12,453 nt of DNA from positions 1 to 12,453 of the forward strand of contig JAFLUQ010000061.1 in NCBI GenBank assembly GCA_022508735.1, in the 5' to 3' direction. Positions 5,196 through 11,134 of the stretch are shown in pieces (the stretch's first letter is position 1; each line of letters opens with the position of its first letter). The position numbers and the translations under genes were made by a program. Origin of the DNA: Oscillospiraceae bacterium. Lineage in GTDB: Bacteria; Bacillota; Clostridia; UMGS1883. The notes under the pieces are model-generated. The model was not told where the DNA came from. It saw only the letters and a program-made list of their open reading frames with translations, and made no database searches.

Positions 5196-7682
5196 ATGGA
5201 ACAATATAACGTAACAGGCATGAGCTGCGCCGCCTGCAGCGCCAGAGTGGAAAAAGCGGTGCTGAAGGTGCCGGGGGTAACGGCGTGCAGCGTGAGCCTT
5301 CTGACTAATTCTATGGGAGTAGAGGGCACGGCCGGAGCCGCGGAGATCGTTGCCGCAGTGGAGGCCGCAGGCTACGGCGCTTCCAAAAAGGGCGCTGAGA
5401 AGGTGCAGGAGAGCGATTCGCTGGCTGACCGGGATACCCCGGTTCTGAAGCGCAGGCTTATTGCCTCGGTGGGCTTTCTTATAATATTGATGTATGTGTC
5501 CATGGGGCACATGATGTGGGGCTGGCCCCTGCCGGCCTTTATGGCGGAAAACCACATTGCCATGGGTCTGGTGCAGCTCCTGCTGACCGGGATAATCATG
5601 GTCATAAATCAGAAGTTCTTCATAAGCGGCTTTAAAGGGCTTATAAACCGTGCGCCTAACATGGATACGCTGGTGGCACTCGGCAGCGGCGCTTCGTTCG
5701 TATACAGTGTGTACGCCCTGTTCGCCATGACCGGGGCCCAGCTCCGCGGCGACGGAATGGCTGTCATGGAGTATATGCACGAGTTTTACTTTGAATCTGC
5801 CGCCATGATACTGGCGCTGATAACCGTCGGCAAGATGCTTGAAGCCCGCTCCAAGGGCCGCACGACCGATGCTCTCAGATCGCTGATGAATCTTGCGCCG
5901 AAAACGGCAACGATAGTCACTGACGGTAAGGAAGCAAAGGTGCCTGTGGAGCAGGTCAAGAAGGGCGACATCTTCGTTGTGCGCCCCGGTGAGAGCATAC
6001 CCGTTGACGGCGTTATTCTTGACGGCGGCGGCGCGGTGGACGAGTCGGCTCTCACAGGTGAGAGCATACCTGTGGATAAAGCTGTTGGTGACGGAGTTTC
6101 GGCAGCCACAGTGAACCGTTCGGGCTTCATGCGCTGTGAGGCAGTAAAGGTGGGGGAGGATACTACCCTCTCTCAAATAATACGCATGGTGAGCGACGCG
6201 GCGGCCACTAAGGCTCCGATCGCAAAGGTGGCTGATAAGGTGTCGGGAGTGTTTGTGCCTGCAGTTATCCTTATAGCTGTAGTTACAACTATTGTCTGGC
6301 TGCTGCTGGGTGAGGGTGCGGGCTTTGCGCTGGCAAGGGGTATATCTGTGCTGGTGATCAGCTGCCCTTGCGCGTTGGGCTTGGCAACTCCTGTGGCTAT
6401 CATGGTCGGCAGTGGTATGGGCGCAAAGAACGGCATTTTGTTCAAAACAGCCGTTTCTTTGGAGGAGACCGGCAAGGCGGCCGTTGTAGCGCTAGATAAA
6501 ACCGGAACCATAACTGCCGGCGACCCGAAGGTCACCGATATAGTCCCTGCCTCCGGCATGGACGAAAACACTCTTATGACGCTGGCGTACGCCCTTGAAA
6601 ACAGAAGCGAGCATCCGCTGGCCCGGGCAATAGTCGGCGCTGCGGAGGAGAAAAATATGAAGGCAGCCGAGGTGACTGGCTTTGAAGCTCTGCCGGGCAA
6701 CGGCCTGAGCGCTAATATTGACGGCGAGAAGCTGCTGGGCGGCAGCCTGAAGTTTATCAGTTCCGAGGTCGAGGTCGGCACGGAGCTTACGGCCAAGGCC
6801 GAAGCGCTGGCGAACGAGGGCAAAACGCCCCTGCTGTTTGCGAAGGGCGGCAAGGCCGCCGGAATCATTGCCGTGGCCGACGTAATAAAGCCAGACAGCG
6901 CACAGGCCGTGCAGGAGCTTAAAAATATGGGTATCCGCGTTGTTATGCTTACAGGCGACAATGAGCGCACCGCCGCCGCCATCGGCGCGCAGGCTGGCGT
7001 TGATGAGGTTATCGCCGGAGTTTTGCCCGGCGGCAAGGAGGAGGTTATCCGTAAGCTCAAAAATCAGGGCCGTGTGGCTATGGTGGGCGACGGCATAAAC
7101 GACGCTCCAGCCCTCACAAGGGCGGATATAGGCATAGCCATCGGTGCGGGCAGCGATATAGCCATCGACGCGGCGGACGTGGTGCTGATGAAAAGCCGCC
7201 TGACAGATGTGTCCGCAGCTATACGCTTAAGCCGGGCGGCGCTCAGAAACATTCACGAAAATCTGTTCTGGGCATTCATATATAACGTAATCGGCATACC
7301 GCTGGCGGCGGGTATATTTATAGCCTTAGGCCTCAGGCTCAATCCCATGTTCGCGGCGGCAGCTATGAGCCTAAGTAGCTTCTGTGTGGTGACAAACGCG
7401 CTGCGGCTCAATTTCCTTGATATCCACAGTCCCCGGCGGGACAAAAAAATAAAGATCCACAGCGGAAAGGAGGAAAAGACCATGGAAAAAACTCTTAAGG
7501 TAGAGGGCATGATGTGCGGCCATTGCGAGGCCCGCGTTAAGAAGTGCCTTGAGGAGCTGCCCGGCGTTGAAAGCGCCGACGTAAGCCACGAGAAGGGCAC
7601 AGCTGTAGTGCAGCTCAGCGCCGACGTATCCGACGAGACGCTGAAAAAGGCCGTTGAGGCACAGGGCTACGAAGTGAAGTAA
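5196..7682 (+). CDS. copA: Cu(I)-exporting P1B-type ATPase CopA with C-terminal CopZ-like domain
   Basis: This 828-residue pump exports Cu(I) across the membrane using ATP. In order: an N-terminal metal-binding domain with GMSCAAC (C11, C14), membrane helices near 88-214, actuator TGES (287-290), the transport-site CPC (390-392), phosphorylation motif DKTGT (D434), the P1B HP motif (H473-P474), GDGIND hinge (631-636), and the last two helices ending near NALRLN (734-739). Every key residue is present. The usual family length is about 740-750 residues; here a linker leads without a stop into a second metal-binding domain with GMMCGHC (C774, C777). That domain has its own Shine-Dalgarno and ATG. 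The Shine-Dalgarno before copA's own start is weak (GGTGAG, close to the ATG), so coupling to upstream genes is likely. It is the last gene of the csoR operon. Confidence 0.94.
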   Translation: MEQYNVTGMSCAACSARVEKAVLKVPGVTACSVSLLTNSMGVEGTAGAAEIVAAVEAAGYGASKKGAEKVQESDSLADRDTPVLKRRLIASVGFLIILMYVSMGHMMWGWPLPAFMAENHIAMGLVQLLLTGIIMVINQKFFISGFKGLINRAPNMDTLVALGSGASFVYSVYALFAMTGAQLRGDGMAVMEYMHEFYFESAAMILALITVGKMLEARSKGRTTDALRSLMNLAPKTATIVTDGKEAKVPVEQVKKGDIFVVRPGESIPVDGVILDGGGAVDESALTGESIPVDKAVGDGVSAATVNRSGFMRCEAVKVGEDTTLSQIIRMVSDAAATKAPIAKVADKVSGVFVPAVILIAVVTTIVWLLLGEGAGFALARGISVLVISCPCALGLATPVAIMVGSGMGAKNGILFKTAVSLEETGKAAVVALDKTGTITAGDPKVTDIVPASGMDENTLMTLAYALENRSEHPLARAIVGAAEEKNMKAAEVTGFEALPGNGLSANIDGEKLLGGSLKFISSEVEVGTELTAKAEALANEGKTPLLFAKGGKAAGIIAVADVIKPDSAQAVQELKNMGIRVVMLTGDNERTAAAIGAQAGVDEVIAGVLPGGKEEVIRKLKNQGRVAMVGDGINDAPALTRADIGIAIGAGSDIAIDAADVVLMKSRLTDVSAAIRLSRAALRNIHENLFWAFIYNVIGIPLAAGIFIALGLRLNPMFAAAAMSLSSFCVVTNALRLNFLDIHSPRRDKKIKIHSGKEEKTMEKTLKVEGMMCGHCEARVKKCLEELPGVESADVSHEKGTAVVQLSADVSDETLKKAVEAQGYEVK
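7466..7473 (+). promoter_or_regulatory. Internal ribosome binding site for free CopZ
   Basis: AAAGGAGG inside the copA linker lies eight bases before an in-frame ATG (7482). It is a much better ribosome binding site than the one before copA itself, and it falls exactly where a separate copZ would need one. Confidence 0.65.
7482..7682 (+). CDS. copZ: CopZ-like copper chaperone, possible nested in-frame product of copA
   Basis: Starting at copA residue M763, this reading gives a 66-residue protein of normal CopZ length with the heavy-metal-associated fold: N-terminal strand, GMMCGHC loop (its residues 9-15), then RVKKCLEELPGVESADV and a C-terminal helix ending in GYEVK. CopZ carries Cu(I) in the cytoplasm to CopA and to CsoR. 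The ATG has a near-ideal Shine-Dalgarno sequence (7466-7473). It shares copA's frame, so both a fused and a free form are possible. That the domain exists is certain from sequence; that a free protein is made is inference. E. coli copA also yields a free chaperone from its own gene, but by ribosomal frameshifting at the N-terminal domain. Confidence 0.6.
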   Translation: MEKTLKVEGMMCGHCEARVKKCLEELPGVESADVSHEKGTAVVQLSADVSDETLKKAVEAQGYEVK

Positions 7683-7690
7683 GATGCTGT

Positions 7691-7724
7691 AAAAACACGC
7701 CGCAGTCGATCGCGGCGTGTTTTT
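7691..7724 (+). terminator. Intrinsic terminator of the copper operon
   Basis: The arms AAAAACACGCCGC (7691-7703) and GCGGCGTGTTTTT (7712-7724) are perfectly complementary around an 8-base loop and end in five Ts, eight bases after the copA stop. The A-run on the left arm would also provide a T-run on the minus strand. Confidence 0.9.
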
Positions 7725-7735
7725 GCATATAATAC

Positions 7736-7772
7736 TTGATATTATTGAAACTATTTGCTATAATATTTATAG
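7736..7772 (+). promoter_or_regulatory. Promoter of the PNPOx-like gene, with overlapping small dyad
   Basis: TTGATA (7736-7741), a 17-base spacer and TATAAT (7759-7764) make a good sigma-A promoter. A dyad CTATAA-TAT-TTATAG (7758-7772) covers the -10, which could be an operator or a by-product of A/T richness. Confidence 0.75.
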
Positions 7773-7799
7773 TAAAGTAAATAAAAAGGAGGAAAATTC

Positions 7800-8192
7800 A
7801 TGCAGAAAGTTTACGATTTTTTAAAGGCCTGCGGCACATATTATCTGGCAACCGATGAGGGTGGCCAGCCCCGTGTGCGGCCCTTTGGCACTATTGATCT
7901 GTTCGAGGGCAGGCTGTACATCCAGACGGGTAAGGTGAAGGATGTGTCTAAGCAGCTTCAGGCAAATCCCAAGGCCGAACTCTGTGCCTTCAACGGTGAG
8001 AAGTGGCTCCGGGTCTCCGGCACACTGGTGCGCGACGACCGCAGAGAGGCCAAGGCCCATATGCTGGATAGCTATCCCAACCTTAAGGCCATGTATTCGC
8101 CTGACGACGACAACACCGAGGTGCTGTATTTTGAGAACGCCAAGGCTGTGTTCTCCTCATTTACGGCGCCACCGGAGGAAATTGAATTTTAA
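7800..8192 (+). CDS. Pyridoxamine 5'-phosphate oxidase-like (split-barrel) flavoprotein
   Basis: The 130-residue protein fits the short PNPOx-like split-barrel family common in Clostridia. Recognisable are YYLAT followed by GQPRVRPFG (about residues 14-30), the strand LYIQTGKVKDVSKQLQANPK (38-57), and WLRVSG (68-73), the usual pattern of the FMN-binding barrel. Members reduce or bind flavin-linked substrates, and some act on heme, F420 or nitroimidazoles; the substrate here is unknown. It is far shorter than true PdxH and should not be called vitamin B6 oxidase. AAGGAGG lies seven bases before the ATG. The gene appears monocistronic, with its own promoter and a strong terminator. Confidence 0.85.
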   Translation: MQKVYDFLKACGTYYLATDEGGQPRVRPFGTIDLFEGRLYIQTGKVKDVSKQLQANPKAELCAFNGEKWLRVSGTLVRDDRREAKAHMLDSYPNLKAMYSPDDDNTEVLYFENAKAVFSSFTAPPEEIEF

Positions 8193-8194
8193 AT

Positions 8195-8229
8195 AACAAA
8201 ATGGGACTGCCTTGCAGTCCCATTTTGTT
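8195..8229. terminator. Bidirectional terminator between convergent genes
   Basis: AACAAAATGGGACTGC (8195-8210) pairs perfectly with GCAGTCCCATTTTGTT (8214-8229) around a 3-base loop. It is T-rich at the 3' side on both strands, and it separates the PNPOx-like gene from the convergent small gene whose stop overlaps its edge. Confidence 0.9.
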
Positions 8230-8468
8230 TAAGCACTCCGCCTGTCTCTGGCGATTTTCAGCAGCCTGCGGTACTCCTCCTCGGCGGCCTTGAGCCGCCG
8301 GGCATAGTCTGCGACGGATTTTTCATCGGCTGCCACCAAAAGAAAGGCCTGCAGGTTGTTTATCTCCGCCTTTGCCGACGAAAGTCTCTCCTCTATGCTC
8401 CACGTGCCGTACTGAATATCCCGCAGACGGTTCATTATGCCCTTCAAAAAGTCCTTATCCATGCCCAT
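8229..8468 (-). CDS. Small helical hypothetical protein, 79 residues
   Basis: I do not recognise a family. The 79 residues are charged and strongly helix-forming (for example ADYARRLKAAEEEYRRLLKIA near the C-terminus), suggesting a helical hairpin or short coiled coil; there is no signal peptide or membrane segment. The start is set by GAGGGAG just upstream of two close ATGs (MGMDKD at 8468, or MDKD at 8462); either is possible. The frame stays open upstream to 8621, but that extension would overlap the ligA start and translate the A/T-rich promoter region, so it is rejected. It is convergent with the PNPOx-like gene and divergent from ligA. Its stop lies within the shared terminator. Confidence 0.6.
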   Translation of the reverse strand: MGMDKDFLKGIMNRLRDIQYGTWSIEERLSSAKAEINNLQAFLLVAADEKSVADYARRLKAAEEEYRRLLKIARDRRSA

Positions 8469-8492
8469 CTTCTCCCTCTGTTTGGATTTTAT

Positions 8493-8521
8493 ATTATATT
8501 CTATTTTTGTGTTGAAGAAAT
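8493..8521 (-). promoter_or_regulatory. Possible promoter of the small helical gene
   Basis: On the minus strand TATAAT (8498-8493) lies 24 bases before the ATG, but no good -35 hexamer is visible at the right distance. The -10 region is the mirror image of the ligA -10 region. Confidence 0.4.
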
Positions 8522-8525
8522 ATTC

Positions 8526-8554
8526 TTGCAAATTTGTTAAAAGTAGAATATAAT
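8526..8554 (+). promoter_or_regulatory. Promoter of ligA
   Basis: TTGCAA (8526-8531), a 17-base spacer and TATAAT (8549-8554), 23 bases before the ligA ATG. Confidence 0.8.
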
Positions 8555-8577
8555 AAATAATGAAATGAGGTATCGAA

Positions 8578-10560
8578 ATGAGTATAGAGAACTTAAGCAT
8601 AGAGGAGCTTCGCGAGCTCATAAATTACCACAGCCAAAAGTATTATACAGAGGACGACCCGGAGATAAGCGACTTTGAGTACGACGCCATGATGCGCCGC
8701 CTGAAGGAAATGGAGGCCGCCGACCCCTCGCTGATAACGCCGGATTCTCCGACCCAGAGGGTGGGCGGGGCTATACTTGAGGGCTTTGAGGAGGTTACCC
8801 ACGAGGTACAGATGCAGAGCCTGAACGACGTTTTCAGCCGTGAGGAGGTCCTCGATTTTGGGGAAAAGACCGCCAAGGCTGTTGATGATCCCGAGTATGT
8901 GACCGAACTCAAGATCGATGGCTTAAGCGTGTCGCTCGAATACCGTGACGGAGTGTTCGTCAGGGGCAGCACAAGAGGCGACGGGACCGTGGGCGAGGAC
9001 GTAACGGAAAATCTTAAAACCGTTCGCTCGATCCCGCTGCGGCTTAAAGAGGCCGTGCCCTTTATTGAGGTCCGCGGCGAGGTATTTATGCCCCACAAGA
9101 GCTTTTTGCGGCTCAACGAGCTTCAGGAGGAGAGGGAGCAGAAGCCCTTCAAAAATCCGCGGAACGCCGCGGCAGGGAGCCTACGCCAGCTTGACAGCCG
9201 CATAGCCGCTGAGCGCGGACTCGACATATACGTGTTCAACGTTCAGCAAATCGAAGGCCGCACATTACAGACTCACAGCGAGGCCATAGCATACCTCGCG
9301 GAGCTGGGCTTTAAAACCATACCCATTAAGAATGTGTATAAAACCATTGATGAAGCCTTTGCCGAGGTGGAGCGCATAGGCGAGAGCCGCGGCAGTCTCG
9401 GCTTCGACATTGACGGCGCTGTTATAAAGGTGAACTCCCTTGCCCAGCGCGATATGCTGGGGAGCACGGCGAAATGCCCCCGCTGGGCCGTGGCCTATAA
9501 ATTCCCGGCTGAGCGGAAGGAATCGCGCCTTATAAACATAACCGTGCAGGTGGGCCGCACGGGTGTGCTCACGCCAAATGCGGTGCTGGAGCCGGTTCGT
9601 TTGGCGGGTACGACCGTATCCCGGGCAACGCTCCACAACATTGACTATATTCGTGAAAAGGATATAAAGATCGGCGATATTGTGCTCGTCCAAAAGGCCG
9701 GAGATATAATCCCCGAGGTGCTGGAGGTCATCAAGGAAAAGCGCACAGGTGAGGAGAGGGATTTCGTCATGCCAGACCGATGCCCGGTCTGCGGAGCCGA
9801 AACAGTTCGCGAAGAGGGTGAGGCGGCGGTGCGCTGCACCGGCGGAGAATGCCCGGCACAGCTGGCAAGAAATATAATCCACTACACCGGCCGCGACGCT
9901 ATGGACATCGAGGGCCTTGGCCCGGCCGTAATCGGCCGACTGCTCGACGAAGGGCTGATAGCCTCAGTGGCCGACCTTTATACACTAAAGATCGAGGATA
10001 TGGAAAACCTCGAAAAGATGGGAAAAAAGAGCGCGTCAAATCTTGTGGCGGCTATTGAGAAGTCTAAAAATAAGGATCTTGCGAATCTGATCTTCGCTTT
10101 GGGTATACGCCACGTGGGTGCGCGGGGCGGGCAGCGGCTTGCTCAGCACTTCGGCAGTCTGGACGCCCTTATCTCCGCAAGTGCCGACGAAATAGCCGAG
10201 GTGGAGGACATGGGCGGCATAACCGCCGAGAGCATAGTCCGTTTCTTCGCTCAGGAGCAGAACATTGACATTGTGGAAAAGCTTCGGGCCGCAGGTGTCA
10301 ACTTCCTCTGCCGTGAGGAGAAAAAGAGCGGGGTTTTTGACGGCATGACCTTTGTTCTCACAGGCACGCTTCCGAATCTGCGCCGCAACGAGGCCGCTAA
10401 AATAATCGAGGATAACGGCGGCAAGGTCTCGGGCTCTGTGAGCAAAAAGACCAGCTGCGTGGTAGCGGGCGAGGAAGCCGGCAGCAAGCTCGATAAAGCA
10501 AACGCCCTCGGTATAGAGGTGATCGATGAGGCGGAGCTGTTAAGACGAGCAAATATTTGA
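8578..10560 (+). CDS. ligA: NAD-dependent DNA ligase LigA
   Basis: This essential enzyme seals nicks in duplex DNA during replication and repair using NAD+. The 660-residue length is normal for the family. In order: the N-terminal Ia domain that binds NMN (about 1-65), the adenylation domain with KIDG (active-site K112), the OB-fold domain (about 315-395), a four-cysteine zinc finger (C402, C405, C420, C425), helix-hairpin-helix repeats (about 430-575, for example DIEGLGPAVIGRLL) and a C-terminal BRCT domain (about 585-660). All look complete. The ATG at 8578 follows GAGG at a spacing of seven. In many Bacillota ligA follows pcrA; here it stands alone behind its own promoter and ahead of a terminator. 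Confidence 0.97.
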   Translation: MSIENLSIEELRELINYHSQKYYTEDDPEISDFEYDAMMRRLKEMEAADPSLITPDSPTQRVGGAILEGFEEVTHEVQMQSLNDVFSREEVLDFGEKTAKAVDDPEYVTELKIDGLSVSLEYRDGVFVRGSTRGDGTVGEDVTENLKTVRSIPLRLKEAVPFIEVRGEVFMPHKSFLRLNELQEEREQKPFKNPRNAAAGSLRQLDSRIAAERGLDIYVFNVQQIEGRTLQTHSEAIAYLAELGFKTIPIKNVYKTIDEAFAEVERIGESRGSLGFDIDGAVIKVNSLAQRDMLGSTAKCPRWAVAYKFPAERKESRLINITVQVGRTGVLTPNAVLEPVRLAGTTVSRATLHNIDYIREKDIKIGDIVLVQKAGDIIPEVLEVIKEKRTGEERDFVMPDRCPVCGAETVREEGEAAVRCTGGECPAQLARNIIHYTGRDAMDIEGLGPAVIGRLLDEGLIASVADLYTLKIEDMENLEKMGKKSASNLVAAIEKSKNKDLANLIFALGIRHVGARGGQRLAQHFGSLDALISASADEIAEVEDMGGITAESIVRFFAQEQNIDIVEKLRAAGVNFLCREEKKSGVFDGMTFVLTGTLPNLRRNEAAKIIEDNGGKVSGSVSKKTSCVVAGEEAGSKLDKANALGIEVIDEAELLRRANI

Positions 10561-10565
10561 TACAG

Positions 10566-10607
10566 CAGAGGGCCTTCTGGCCCTCTGAATATTTATTTGT
10601 TACTTTT
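10566..10607 (+). terminator. Intrinsic terminator of ligA
   Basis: CAGAGGGCC (10566-10574) and GGCCCTCTG (10579-10587) pair perfectly around a TTCT loop, five bases after the ligA stop. An interrupted T-rich stretch follows (to a run of Ts near 10603-10609). Confidence 0.85.
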
Positions 10608-10619
10608 TTGTAAAAAGGC

Positions 10620-10648
10620 TTGCTTTTATATGGGGCATGTGTTAGAAT
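10620..10648 (+). promoter_or_regulatory. Promoter of the yqeY - beta-galactosidase unit
   Basis: TTGCTT (10620-10625), a 17-base spacer and TAGAAT (10643-10648). Both hexamers are near consensus, and the predicted start site is about 10655. Confidence 0.7.
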
Positions 10649-10660
10649 TTATACGTATAA
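10649..10660. promoter_or_regulatory. 12-bp perfect palindrome at the predicted start site
   Basis: TTATACGTATAA is self-complementary and directly follows the -10, spanning the predicted transcription start. That is a typical operator position. No regulator gene in the window can be tied to it. Confidence 0.4.
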
Positions 10661-10684
10661 GACTATCCGAAAGGAGAAAAAACA

Positions 10685-11122
10685 ATGACTATTGAAACTT
10701 TGCGTGCCGACATGGTCGCGGCCATGAAGGCCAAGGATAAGCCAAAAAAGGATGCGGTATCCTCCCTGATCGCCGCTATTAAAAAAGTGGCAATCGATGA
10801 GGGCTGCCGTGAAGACATTCCGGAGGAGCTGGTAGACCGCGTTATCCTGAAGGAGATAAAGACCGTTCAGGAGCAGGTCGACACCTGTCCCGACGAGAGA
10901 GTGGAGCTCAAGGCCGAGTACCGCCAGAGACTGGAATATATCTCCGCCTACGCCCCGAAGCTGCTCAGTGCCGACGAAGTCAAGGAAATTCTCACCTCGA
11001 AGTTTGCCGAGGTGCTTTCCACAAAGAATAAGGGTATGATCATGAAAACCGTGATGGCTGAGCTTAAGGGCAAGGCTGACGGCAAGGTAATAAATACTGT
11101 TGTGGCAGAACTTACAAAATAA
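10685..11122 (+). CDS. YqeY-like (GatB/YqeY domain) protein
   Basis: The 145-residue all-helical protein matches the YqeY family: an N-terminal helical bundle with the characteristic start (about 1-60, including MVAAMKAKDKPKKDAVSSL), a middle segment with YISAYAPKLLS, and a C-terminal subdomain like the tail of GatB with NKGMIMKTVMAELKGKADGK (residues 115-134). In GatB this tail contacts tRNA during amidation of misacylated Glu- or Asn-tRNA. The role of free YqeY is not settled, though a tRNA link is often proposed. AAGGAG lies eight bases before the ATG. A beta-galactosidase gene starts 12 bases after the stop, so the two are probably co-transcribed, although no functional connection is evident. 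Confidence 0.9.
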   Translation: MTIETLRADMVAAMKAKDKPKKDAVSSLIAAIKKVAIDEGCREDIPEELVDRVILKEIKTVQEQVDTCPDERVELKAEYRQRLEYISAYAPKLLSADEVKEILTSKFAEVLSTKNKGMIMKTVMAELKGKADGKVINTVVAELTK

Positions 11123-11134
11123 AAGAGGTGCTTT

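Noticed and set aside
4734..6176. 480-residue open frame on the minus strand opposite csoR and copA
   Set aside because: It is antisense to well-supported genes with complete motifs. It has no ribosome binding site or recognisable domain, and its odd His-rich composition is that of a shadow frame.
6173..7060. 295-residue minus-strand frame opposite copA
   Set aside because: Low-complexity Ser/Ala/Pro composition, antisense to the ATP-binding part of copA, no start signals.
8469..8621. N-terminal extension of the small minus-strand protein (hydrophobic, Ile/Tyr-rich)
   Set aside because: It translates the A/T-rich divergent promoter region and overlaps the ligA start. The hydrophobic run is explained by A/T-rich codons and not by a real membrane segment.
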